Of a DNA stretch of 64,000 nt, positions 1 through 10,525 are shown one piece after another. A program made the translations under genes and the position numbers. Source of the stretch: Pascua guehoae (taxonomy: Eukaryota > Basidiomycota > Tremellomycetes > Trichosporonales > Trichosporonaceae); contig BCJX01000001.1 in the NCBI GenBank assembly GCA_001600415.1, positions 1,832,040-1,896,039 on the forward strand, given 5' to 3'. The notes beneath the pieces were generated by a model. The model did no database searches. It had not been told where the DNA came from and saw only the letters and a list, made by a program, of their open reading frames with translations. The stretch's first letter is position 1. Every line of letters starts with the position of its first letter.

Positions 1-660
1 TGAGGAAGGGGGTGTCGGGAGGGGGGTGTCGAGGGAGTATAGGGGTATGGAGGAGGGTGGAGAGAGGGTTGGTGTGGTGTCCAAGTGTGGGGTATGGAAT
101 TTTGGTCGACATGACATTCGACATGACGAGCGGCTGGGTGGCCACTCGCGCCGCCTCATCCTGGGCGCTGGCTGCTGGCTGGCGGTGGGGTGGGTGAGCG
201 TGCCTGAGTTGGGCAGGCTGAGGCGGCATGCAAACTGTGCGTTTCTCTGGGCGCACGCAGACGGTTTACATCGAGACATGTGTCCATGCTTGCATGCCAT
301 CTTGTTGACACGAATGCATCAGCAGCAGCGCAATAAACTGCAACAGATGCACTTGCACTGTGCACTGGCCATGCGACTGCCCATGTCCTCTCCCCACTGC
401 TGTCCCATCCTGCACCACTAGATACCCACGAACTGAACCCACGTATCCAGCTGCCCCCCCCTTGCTCCCTTACCCCCGGCGCCGCTTAAAAAGTTGACCT
501 TAGCATGACGTCGGCCGCACATTGCCGGCCCGACCACTGACCTAGCCACCACTGACCACCACCCACGAGCTAGCACCCCGCGTCTCACCATCAACGACTT
601 CTTTTTTATCATCCACACCATCCACCCACCCTCGACATTCCTTACCACCGACACTGCGGC
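1..660. other. Intergenic / 5' flank of ALE1
   Basis: No gene is supported here. The first 200 bases are G-rich and the short open frames are unlike any family I know. From about 420 to 660 the + strand becomes rich in C and CT-type tracts and runs straight into the ATG at 661, as expected for a fungal promoter and 5' leader. The 3' end of an upstream gene outside the window may lie in the first few hundred bases. Confidence 0.5.
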
Positions 661-3600
661 ATGCTCTGGGATCCAATCTTTGAGCGCGTCGCGAGCGCCA
701 CGGGCGCAAAGCCCGACCAGGCAAAGGTGCGTTGCGGTGCGTCGGCGGGCTGGTTGGGACCGGGCGAGCTGGGGCGGGGCGAGCTGGGGACGGGGTTAGT
801 TGCGGTGGGGCAGAAGGACGGTTGTGTGGGGTGGGGGGGTAATGGGGGCTGGGGAGGGTGGTAGGGATCCACCCCGCCGTGTCAGTACGCAAGCACGCAA
901 GCACGCAAGCACCGTCGCGTTTCGACCGCAGCTCGCAGCTCGCATCGTTGCTGCATGCAGTGCGTGTTGATGAGGTGGTTGGGGCGGGCAAGCTGCGCTC
1001 GTGGTGCTGGACTGGCATGTCACTTCACCACGGCCGAGCCGCTGTTCGGACACGGGCTAGCCTCTGCGCCAGCCAGTCGGGTGCACGCTGTCGGTGCTGG
1101 ACGGCTGTCCCCCGTGTCCGCGTCGAGGTGGGGCAGGTCGCGCCGGTGTAGGTTGCGACCTCGCGCGGTCTCAATCCTCAATCTCGACCCCAGCTGCATC
1201 CCCACTGCGCTGGACAGGAGCATGGTTGGTGGAGAGCGGATCCAGCTCTGGATGCACAGCAGGACGCTTCGAGCTCCACCTCGAGTAGCCGTCCCCAAAC
1301 GTCCGCGTCCGCGTCCGCTCGCGAAGCGCGCGCGTCCTTTGTGTCCGGGCACTCGCGCTCACGTCCCCACCCGATCTACCGCCCCACCCATGCCCCGCCC
1401 CATGCTTCCCCACTCCATTCACGCTCCCCCCTCGGTACTAACCCCCCCGACTCCTCCCACCCCTTCCCCCCGCCCCCGACCCCACTCCCGCGCGCCGCTC
1501 GCGCTCCGCGCTCGCTCGCGCACGCTCACACCCAGCTCATCTGCGCGCTCGTCGTCTCCTACCCCCTGGCGTCCATCTACGTCCGCCTCCCCTCCTCGCG
1601 CCCCAACCTCGCACACCTCTTCTCGCTCGTCGTGACGACCTTTTTCCTCGGACCGTTCCTCGGCCTGTGGCGCGGCTACCTCGAGCTCATCTTTGCGAGC
1701 GTCGGGACGTACCTCATCGTCGCGGGCGTGCGGAGCCGGAATATGCCGTGGATTGCGTTCTTGTATGTCTAAAAGCCGGGGGTGGAGCTAGGGGAGGGCG
1801 AGCTGCTGATCTCTGTGTGTGTGCGTATGCTGACTGCCCAGCTTTGTCATGGCCCATCTGACCATCACGTACGTCCCCCGCGGGAGGAAGCTCACACCAG
1901 ACATGTCCGGCGCGAGTGGGCGTATGTCCCCGTCGACAATATTGAGATTTCGGGGTCGCACATGGTCCTCGTTATGAAGCTCACGACGTTTGCGTGGAAT
2001 GTGCATGATGGCCGCCAGAAGGCAGAGGTGCGTTGGTCTTGGGCGGATGGACTGGGATGGCGGTGGCTGGGATGGGTTGGGATGGGTTGGGATGGGTTGG
2101 GATGGGTTGGGATGGGTTGGGATGGGTTGGGATGGGTTGGGATGGGTTGGGATGGATTGAGATGACTTCGATGGGTTGAGATGGGTTGGGGATGACTGGG
2201 ATGACTGGGATGACTGGGACGACTGGGACGACTGGGACGACTGGGGTGGACTGGACTGGACTGGACTGGACTTGACTGACCCACAGACGCTGGACGACAG
2301 CCAGAAGGCCACACGCCTGACGCAGCTGCCCACCCCGCTCGCGTTCTTGGGTTACTGGTGAGTTGCAGATGCGGGAGTAGGCTGCCGTGGGGGCGTGTTT
2401 GGTTGGAAATTGCGCTCAAAAGGAGTGGAAGAAGAGGCAGGGTGCTATGGGTACGCATGGTTGGAGATTTCCTCGCAAAGAGGGGAGATTGGTGTTGCGG
2501 AGAAGTGGACTGCAACTCCGAAGAGGTGGTTTGTGGGTGCGAGGAGGTGGAGATTGCCATTGCGAAGAAGTGGATGCTGCTTTTTCGAACAAGTGGAGAT
2601 TCCCAGAAGAAGTGAGGAGGAGGCCGTTAACTACGATGGGATCTGCACTGGTTGTATGCTGCCTTTTCGAAGCGGAGATGCCCCAAAGAAGTGAGGAGAA
2701 GAGGAGGAGGCCACTAACTACGACCCCATCTGCACTGGTTGTGTGTACTGTAGAGGAAGAGACGAGACGCGAGCCAGTATCACGCACACTCGGGCAACCA
2801 ACTCACACACCCAGCTTCTTCTTCCCGTCGGTGCTCGTCGGCCCGTCGTTCGACTACGCGTCCTACCACGCCCTCGTCACACACACACTGTACGGCACGC
2901 CTCCGCCAGGCTCTGACGCAGCGGCATCCCGCGCTGTCCGCCGCCGCACCCCACACGGACGCCGCCGCGTCGCCTACTTGCACCTCGTGATGGGCCTCGT
3001 CTTCATCATGACCTTTGCGTCCCTCGGCAGCCGCGGCGACTACCACCGCATCCTCACGCCCGTGTGGTACACGTGGGCCTTGAAGACGCGCTTTGGCTTT
3101 GTCCAGTTTTGTGGTCTCGTCGCGCGCATCAAGTACTATGGCGCCTGGAGCCTGAGCGAGGGCGCGTGCATCCTCACCGGTATCGGCTTCAACGGGTACG
3201 ACCCCAAGACGGGCCGCACGCGCTGGAACCGTGTGCGCAATATCAACATTATGAGCATTGAGTTTGCAGAGAGCTACAAGCAGCTCCTCGACAGCTGGAA
3301 CTGCCGCACGAATGTACGTGGACCGAGGGGCAGAGGATGGGGCCAAACCTGGTCACAGCGGTCGACCCAACTGACTCGCAGGTCTGGCTCCGCGACTGCG
3401 TCTACAAGCGCCTCACGACCAAGGGCAAGAAGCCTGGCGCAGCCCAGAGCATGGCGACGTTTGTCACGTCTGCGTTCTGGCACGGCCTCGCACCTGGCTA
3501 CTACCGTACGTGCCGCTTACACCCCTTGAACCCGTTATCTAACATGCGCAGTCACATTTGTCACTGGCGGTCTCCTCTCCTATCTCGGTCGCCAGCTCCG

Positions 3601-4144
3601 CCGCTACGTGCGCCCCTACTTCCTCCCCGAGGGCACGGTCGGCGCGGCCAACTCGCTCCCGCGCTGGCCGTTCCCCAACATGTCAAAGCGGTTCTACGAC
3701 GTGGTCGGCTGGATCGCCGTGCAGGTCACGCTCAACTATGCGGCGTCTGCGTTCCTGCTGCTCAAGTTTTGGACCTGTGTCAATGCCTGGTCGCGGATGG
3801 GTTGGTACGGCCACATTGCCATTCTCATCGCTTTCCTCTTTTTCCACTTTGGCGGCCGCAAGTGGCTCCGCAAGGGCATCCCGGCACGCGAGGTGGCGAA
3901 AAAGGTCCCCGAGGCCCCAGCGGCCGCGGCGCCCCTCCCAGAGTTCAAGGTGTCGCCGCCGAGCCCGCGCATCGAGGAGGCCGAGGACAGGTACGACAAT
4001 GCCGACGGCGAGGACACGGACCTCGAGTGGGTCCGCCACGACCTCGGGTCGCCCAGCGAGGAGGGCTTGTCGAGCGTCGTCGAGGATCTGCTCGAAGAGT
4101 TAGAGACGCGCCCGGGTACGCCCAGTGTCAAGAAGGACCAGTAG
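661..4144 (+). CDS. ALE1: Lysophospholipid acyltransferase, MBOAT family (Ale1/Slc4-like)
   Basis: Membrane-bound O-acyltransferase that re-acylates lysophospholipids at the ER (Lands cycle); role from family knowledge. Proposed exons: 661-726, 1536-1762, 1842-1868, 1901-2027, 2287-2357, 2815-3313, 3382-3505 and 3552-4144, giving 577 residues in one frame. Family landmarks run in order: the MPWIAF segment, MAHLT, EISGSHMVLVMKLTTFAWNV, the FFFPSVLVGPSFDY segment, then Asn about 339 in CRTNVWLRD and the putative catalytic His about 373 in TSAFWHGLAPGYY. Several hydrophobic segments follow, then an acidic tail ending KKDQ, a canonical KKxx ER-retrieval signal. The 809-nt first intron may hide another small exon, and the 32-nt intron at 1869-1900 is very short but needed to keep frame. 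Intron 4 (2028-2286) and intron 5 (2358-2814) contain tandem repeats. Confidence 0.9.
2071..2265. repeat. Intronic minisatellite in ALE1 (10-bp then 9-bp units)
   Basis: Eight consecutive perfect copies of GATGGGTTGG occupy 2071-2150, with a degenerate continuation to about 2190. A second array of 9-bp units, GATGACTGG changing to GACGACTGG, fills about 2197-2250, followed by ACTGG pentamers. Everything lies inside ALE1 intron 4 (2028-2286), so changes in copy number would not alter the protein. Confidence 0.9.
2577..2743. repeat. Tandem ~80-bp duplication in ALE1 intron 5
   Basis: Two diverged copies lie side by side, about 2577-2656 and 2657-2743. Both contain a TTTTCGAA-like start, GAAGTGAGGAG, then GAGGAGGCC(G/A)(T/C)TAACTACGA and ATCTGCACTGGTTGT. 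The second copy carries a short purine insertion. Weaker relatives of the GAAGTGGA element lie upstream between about 2495 and 2575. Confidence 0.8.
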
Positions 4145-4867
4145 GCGTGGGCGTGGCGTGGTGGCGGCGTAGCCGGCGTAGGTGGGCGTCTGCGGTCGTG
4201 CAGTGGCAAACGCCTGTAGGCGGGTCATGCTGCATGCTTGACGCTGCATGTTGAATGCTGTGCATTGTGCATGCTGATACGGCCGTGTGGCGTGTCATGG
4301 ACGTTGGGCGTCTAAAACATCTACACATCTACACCCATAGAGACTGAGAGATGGATCGAGTATCGTCATGATCGCGATGGATGCACCCTGGGGGGTTTGC
4401 ACCGCATTGGATCGAGGCACGGCCGGTCCGGAAAAAGGGACGCATGACGATGAGTTTTGTTTGGGCGCGCGAGACTTGGACCTCGTGTCTTGGCATCATC
4501 GGAGGAGGAGCACGCACGAGCAACCCAAACGGCCATGACGTAGCGGGGGTGTGTGTGGGGTTTGACGCGCTCGCCCAATCGGTCCGTGGCGTGGTAAATC
4601 AAAGTCATCCCAACCCAACGCGACAGTGGGCACCACCCCACCACTGCACCCCAATGCATGCAGCCCCGAACAGCAACCCCTGCGTGCACAGCACACGACC
4701 CAGACAACCACTGACAGAGACACTAGCTGCGTGACGCGACACGGCCACCCATCCATCCCATCCCAGCACTCACTCTGCATCACCCAAACACCCCCATTCC
4801 TGCCTTTTCTTTTTAACCCCTCTCTCTTTCCCTCTCCCTCCCCCCACTCTCTTCATCCCCATCCACC
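4145..4867. other. Intergenic region between two co-directional genes
   Basis: No coding signal is supported. The first part should hold the ALE1 3' UTR. From about 4790 to 4867 the + strand is strongly pyrimidine-rich (runs of CTCTCTTTCCCTC type) and leads directly into the next ATG, a typical fungal core promoter and leader. Confidence 0.5.
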
Positions 4868-7730
4868 ATGTCCGTCACACCGCCACTCGCCAACGCCCAG
4901 TCGTACCTCCTCCTCACGCTCCCGAACGCGACCGTGCGCCAGTCGTTTGATGGCGAGCAAATGGTCCTCGCCAACGGCGAGATGCAGTGAGTACAGCGTC
5001 AGCGTGTCGTCGATGTGGTGCGGCGGCGCGACGTGTCGATGCCGGGGAGTGCGGTACGGTGGCGGCCCGTGCCGTGCCGTGTCTTGGCGCCATCTGTACG
5101 CGTCCTCGGACTCGTTCCCCCGCCCTCGAACTTGTTGCCCTGTCCTCGGACTCGCCTCCCGCTCTCGGACTCGCTTCCCCGTCCATCCGCTAACCCCAGA
5201 CTCGAGGTGGTGTCACTCCCGATCCCGGCCGAGATTGGGCACCAGACGGCCAACCCATTCGCGCCCTCTGGCGGCGAGGAGACGCACGACCTGTGGCTAG
5301 TCATCAAGGTCGGGCCCGAATTCGAGCACACGCTCGTGCCCGGTAACCACATTGTGCCCGCCGCGCCCGGCGGGTACGGCGCGACGATTGCGCTCACCGA
5401 CTCTGGCGCCCTGGGTCCCCCCGGACCGAGCTACACGCTGAGCGACACGGGCGTCCCTGGCGCCGAGCTCAAGCTCGCCTTCCCGCCGCCGTCGAGCGTG
5501 ACCGAGCGCGAGGACCTGGACACCTTCGAGATTCTGCTGCAGCAGTACGGCGTGCTGCCCGAGGGCTCGGCGCTCGAGGGTCTCACTGTTCCCGGTCTCG
5601 TGCCCAACGAAAAGGGCGCGCACGCAGGAGCGTACCCGCCAGAGAAGGGCGCCGCGCCAGCGGCGCCCGCATACGCACCCCCCGCCCCCGCCGCCGGCCC
5701 CTCGACAGCCATGGCCGCCACGGCTGCCGCGGGCCCAGCCACGGGCGGCGTCCACGTAGCCGGCGGCGACACTGAGGCGCTCAAGGGCCACTTTGTCCTC
5801 GTCGACCCCGCGTCGGGCGCCGTCCTCGGCGAACTCGACACGCCCGTCCATGGCGCAAACGCCATTGCGGCACAGAGCCCCGACAAGCCCGTCGTCATTG
5901 ACTTTGAGGGCGTCGCGCACCAGTATGCCGGGCGCGCAGTCACTGTCACGACCGTGTCGGATGCCGAGCTCAAGGACTCGTGGATGCTCTGGGGCGCGCA
6001 TAATCTTGGGTGAGTCGCGGCCGCCCGCTGAAGCGGGCTGTCTCTGCTTTTCTTCAACTGGCGCGTGGCGGGGGCTGTAGGTGCCGGGGCGGGGGGCATG
6101 ATGGCGTGGGCCATGAGACTAGCCACCGCGTCACCGTGACGAGTGGAAACCGCAAAGTGGCTCCCACAGAGTGGCTCCCACATGGCTGGAACAGTTCATG
6201 CCGCGCGGTGAGACAATTCTGGGCCCTCCATCGGGGCAGAGATCATGGTCCCGAGTCTGCATACAGTGCCACAGGCTGCGATTCCGCCCACTGCATTGTA
6301 TAAATGCTCTGCCCCTCGCTCGCTCTGCTCTCGAGTAACTCGAGTGGAGAGACGGATGGAAGGAGACATGAGTGCTGCCCATCATGCCTTGGCGCAGAGA
6401 TGTGTCCGGATGCCAAGTCGGCGGAAACACATGCCCTTGGCCGCAGAGTCTCCAGTCTTTCGATCTCTGCCTACCTCTGCCTCTACCTCTGCCTCTACCT
6501 CGGCCCCTCCCTCCCTCCCCAGCACCGGCCCATCCGCCCCCCCCCCCCCCCCCCCCACCCCCACGCCAATCGCTAACCCACAGCAAGGGCATCATCACAC
6601 TGAGCGCGCTGGGATCGTCGGCGTTGATGTACGGCGCCGACCAGTTCCGCCGCCACACTGTCCCCCGCCCCGAGCCCATGAAGATGGGATCGGGATCCAA
6701 GTACATCGAGACTGCGCACCATGCGAGTGTCGGCGCCGCCGGCGTGACAAGGAAGACGGCCGGCGCGATCAACAATGTGAGTTGGGATTTGGCGGGTTGG
6801 GTGAGGGTGCTGGGCGAGAGTTTCATGCGGATATGGGAGCGCCTGTCTGAAGCGCTGATTATGCCGCGTCGCGCTGCGTGGCCTTGGTGGCCCCAACTGC
6901 ATATCCCGCGCCCCGCCCCAACCTTAGCCTTTGGGCCCATACCCCCCCCCCTATTCTCCTGCTGACAACAGGCCGTGGCCCGCATCGCCGGCGGCAAGAA
7001 GGCTGTCCGCCCGCAGAAGCACGCAGAGGCCTTTGGCGGCCCTCCCCTGCCAGCATCCAAGCCCGGACTGCCGGCCCGCCCCGCTAGCCCGGGCAAGCAA
7101 GGCGCGCCGCCAGCGCTGCCCCCACGCCCGGGCTCGGCGTCGCCCCAGCCGCCCGCGTACGGCACGCCGTCGTACGGCCCCGGTGGCGCGTATGCGACCG
7201 AGAAGACGGGCCACAACGGCGGCCAGACTGGCTTCGGCGGACATGTGAGCGTCGCCCCTGCGGGTGACAGGCTCCCGACGCCTCCGTCTGGCTCGGGCCG
7301 CATCTCACCGCGCCCCAACCCCAACTTTGTGCAGTACGAGACCATCCCGGCAGGCACCAAGAAGCGCGGCTTCCTGAACAAGACGCTGCTCGCGACCGAC
7401 ATGGTCTTTTCGTCGCTCGAGGCCGCGACCAACCAGCTCGTCACGGCCGGCACCGCCGCGGCCACCACCGTCGCGGGCCACCGGTACGGCGCCGAGGCGG
7501 CACAGGCCACGGCCATGGCGGGCGGGACGGTCCGCAACGCCATGCTCGTCTACGTCGACGTGCGCGGTGTCGGCCGCCGCGGCCTCCTCAAGGCGTCGGC
7601 AAAGGGCTTTATCAGGGGCCGCCTCCGCAGCGGCGAGGAAGTGCGCATCCAGGCCGGGCAGGGCGTGAGCCAGCAGGATGGCGAGTTGGTCGTGGGTGTG
7701 CCCCAGCTGCCAAACGGCGGTAAGAAGTAG
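4868..7730 (+). CDS. Senescence/spartin-domain protein
   Basis: Proposed exons are 4868-4986, 5200-6009, 6584-6776 and 6972-7730, giving 626 residues. The N-terminal third has a conserved-looking region around LWLVIKVGPEFEHTLVPG. A linker rich in Ala, Pro and Gly follows. The C-terminal half matches the plant senescence/spartin domain: GKGIITLSALGSSALMYGAD, TRKTAGAINN, AVARIAGGKKAV, then MAGGTVRNAMLVYVDVRGVG and GLLKASAKGFIRGR near the end. In other organisms this domain binds lipid droplets or membranes (spartin acts in lipophagy and endosomal traffic); a matching role here is inference. The second intron (6010-6583) is long and ends with a 20-nt poly-C tract before CTAACCCACAG. No transmembrane segment or signal peptide is evident. 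Confidence 0.8.
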
Positions 7731-9473
7731 GTTGGGATCGAGGGATGGCGGGGGTTGACGTAAGGCGGAGGTAGGCGCGCGCAAGTAAGTGTGGGTAAGA
7801 TCGAGAGTGCAAAAGAGCAAGAGCAAGTTGGAGAGCAAGTGCGAGGGCAAGTGCAAGCGCGCGAGTGCCGAATGGCCGCGTCGGCTCGTATTGTGTATAG
7901 TAGTGGCGGCCGAGGGAGGGTCTCGGGGCCGCGTTGGCTTGGTAGGGTTATGCATACACGACATTGACGGTTGCTGCTGCGTGCCTGCGTTGCGAGTCTG
8001 GAGAGGGGCAGAGCAGATGGGAGACTGACAGAAAGTCCGTTGGTGTTTGGTTCCATACCCCACAGTCTCCGACCTGCTCATGTCGTTCTCGCTACCACTC
8101 CCCGTCCTGCATCCCGGCGTACACTCGCCTCGGCACCCCGACTCTACAGACATACCATTCATCGCCGCCGCTCGGCCCGCATCGCGCGAGATCGCAGCGT
8201 CCAATGCTTAGAGGGCGGGGCGAGAGCGACGAGGACAACCCGCGATAGTCGCCGAGCCACAACTCGAGCCGGGACGTCAGGTACGCAAGCCCGAGCAGAC
8301 GTGCAAATGTGCGACAGCACGCGCGCGCACGTACAGCGCAGCACACCGGGGCCGGTAGTCACTGGGACACTAACTCATGAGCCCAATACGTCCACGGGGC
8401 GAATGACGCGCCCGATGGTAACTGATAAGTCTGAATTTGCTCGTGCTCGTGGACATAGAGAACCAAATGGCACGCTCTGTAATGCCGAGTCATGGGGTCA
8501 GAGAGTGCCTTGGCCCAGCATGTCAACGGGTGAGGTTTGCAACCTTCAATCTCCGACCTCCAAGCTCCAAGTTCCAAGCTCCGAGCTCCGAGCTCCGAGC
8601 TCCAACCTTCGGCCTCCAGCGTCCAGCCTCCAACCTCCAACCTCCAACCTGCGAACTCCAACCTGCAAGCTCCAACCTGCAAGCTCCAACCTGCAAGCTC
8701 CAACCTGCAAGCTCCAACCTCCAGCCTCCAACCCCTCGAGGAGACGGCACCCTCCTCCCTCTCTGTTCATGTAGACATGTTCTCCCCTCCTCCACACGGT
8801 CGTCCACCCACGCTCGCTCGTCTTTCAGTGGTCCAGCGCAGAGCAGCTGGGACTCGCTGGGTCCCTGGTCTGGACTGCCGCATGCCCACAGTGCAAGCTG
8901 GTGAGGGCTGGGTGAGTATGGCCATACAGGCTAGAATCAGTGCCACACAGAGGCGCATCCCACACCGTGGAGTGTACGGCTCTGCTCGTGGCGCTGGGGT
9001 TGCGTTCACTGTGGTGCGGTTGGCAGCAGGCATGGTAACTTGCCGGTACACTTGCTGGTACACTTGCGCGTGCACTTGCAGAGCGGGGGAGTGGAAATGT
9101 ATGCATATGTGTCTGGAGTCGTGGGTCGGGGTCTGGGTCGGGTCGGTCGGGGTGTGATCTGGAGTCAGCCTTCTGTGCGCTCGATGTGGACCCCTCGCCG
9201 TCTGCGTCTCTGGGTCGTCTCTTGCATCCCCGTGGAGGACACCGCCGCTCTCCCAGCTCCTCTCTTCACTCTTCCCCCCCCTCTTCACCCCCTTCTTCAC
9301 CCCTTGAGCCCCCTCTTCTTCGGCCCCACTCTTCATCCCCCTCGCCCTTTCTTCAGCCCCAGCCTCGCTCCCCAGCGCCAGGCCCTCTCTTCGTCCCCGC
9401 TCTTCAGCTCAGCCCCCCACTCCCCCTCCCCCAGGCCCGAACAACCCCCCACGACACACACACACACACACAC
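7731..9473. other. Intergenic region between convergent genes, repeat-rich
   Basis: This 1.7-kb stretch lies between the stop of the senescence-domain gene and the stop of the mL40 gene. It carries the TCCAA/TCCGA repeat tract at 8540-8735, CT-rich DNA at about 9240-9440, and a (CA)n run at about 9453-9474. I see no supported gene. Confidence 0.6.
8540..8735. repeat. Degenerate short repeat tract with a 14-bp minisatellite core
   Basis: The tract begins with variants of CTCCAAG and CTCCGAG and passes into a regular 14-bp array, GCTCCAACCTGCAA. Four copies lie at 8655-8710, the first with one substitution, and degenerate copies continue to about 8735. It lies between convergent genes and is open in several frames on both strands, which is a consequence of the repeat rather than evidence of coding. 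Confidence 0.85.
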
Positions 9474-10094
9474 TCACCACTCATTCCTCGGCCGCGTCCA
9501 CCCATAATTCCACCCCTTCCCCCTCGTCTCGACCGGCACCCAAGCCTCGCGCGGCACCAGCCCCTCCACCCTTGCCTCGAGGAAGCGCGACTCGGCCGTC
9601 TTCTTCTTTCCCTGCGCAATCCCCTGCGCTGCGGCCCGCTGCGCCGCCGGCGCCTGGTTGACCCGCACCATGGCGCGGTCATAGCGCGCGCGCCCCGTCG
9701 CGTCTCCCCGGGCCTCGCCGTCGGCGGCGATCGCGTACAGCTCGTCGCATGCGTCCGTCATGGCCTGGAACTTGGCAGCGAGGACGGCGCCGCGCCGCTC
9801 CCGCTCGTGCCGCCTGAACAGCGCCCAGGCGCGCTCGACCGTCTCGTGCGCCTCGGCGCTCGGCACCAGGTGCGCCAGCCGCTGCTCGGCCTGTGCGTGC
9901 CGCGCCCCCACCGGGGATGCAGAGCTGGGGGCCACGCTGTTTTGCGGGTAGAGGGCGGATTTGATCAGGTCCATCCGGCTGTCCGAGGGCGCGGCCGCGT
10001 GCGGGTTGTAGGCGCCCGTCGAGGCGAAGCGGGCCGCGAGGGCGCGCGAGGACGAGGCGAGCGGGCGGAGTGGGCGGGTGGAGAGGGCCGACAT
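9474..10094 (-). CDS. MRPL28: Mitochondrial large ribosomal subunit protein mL40
   Basis: Single-exon gene of 206 residues. The N-terminus (MSALSTRPLRPLASSSRAL...RFAS) is rich in Ser, Ala and Arg without acidic residues, a classic mitochondrial presequence. The core, AHETVERAWALFRRHERERR followed by AKFQAMTDACDELYAIA, fits the mL40 family, yeast Mrpl28, which has the same layout of an ERCW-like motif, a charged helix and a Met/Leu-containing helix. The end (about TRGKGWNYGWTRP) also resembles the family. It is a structural protein of the mitoribosomal large subunit. The start at 10094 is the Met that begins the presequence. It shares a 431-bp divergent region with the MAPEG gene. Confidence 0.85.
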   Translation of the reverse strand: MSALSTRPLRPLASSSRALAARFASTGAYNPHAAAPSDSRMDLIKSALYPQNSVAPSSASPVGARHAQAEQRLAHLVPSAEAHETVERAWALFRRHERERRGAVLAAKFQAMTDACDELYAIAADGEARGDATGRARYDRAMVRVNQAPAAQRAAAQGIAQGKKKTAESRFLEARVEGLVPREAWVPVETRGKGWNYGWTRPRNEW

Positions 10095-10525
10095 TGTGGT
10101 GTGGGTGTCTGCAAGTCTCGGAGTCGGAACTCGTAGCTTGTAGCTCGTAACTCTGGAGAGCGTCCTGGCAGTGGACACCAAACGCTCGCAACGTCGGAAA
10201 TCTCAGACGGCGGCGTTATGACCGGCGATAATGAGCCACGTGGGCCGTGGCACACTGGCTTACCCCACACTCCCCACGTACCGGCCAACGTCCAGGGTGC
10301 AGGATAGAGATTGTCACGTGGCATTACGTCACCGGTTTCACATCGGAATCACTTGACTGTCGATGGGTGTTGACAAGGTTGACCAGCCACAGCGCGATGC
10401 AATGCCACATGCCACAATTCCACTCTTCCAACTCTACTCACTCGCACTCAACTCGTCCTCGCACTCAGTTCGCACTCGCACTCATCCTCGTCATCTATCC
10501 GTACCTCCTGTACCCAGACACCACC
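10095..10525. other. Divergent promoter region, mL40 / MAPEG
   Basis: 431 bp separate the two start codons. The strand leading into the MAPEG ATG is rich in CACTC and ACTC pyrimidine-type motifs (about 10425-10495). No binding site can be named with confidence. Confidence 0.5.

Noticed and set aside
6131..7543. 470-codon minus-strand open frame
   Set aside because: It overlaps the coding exons of the senescence-domain gene in antisense, has no family motifs, and crosses the + gene's introns without a codon-use break.
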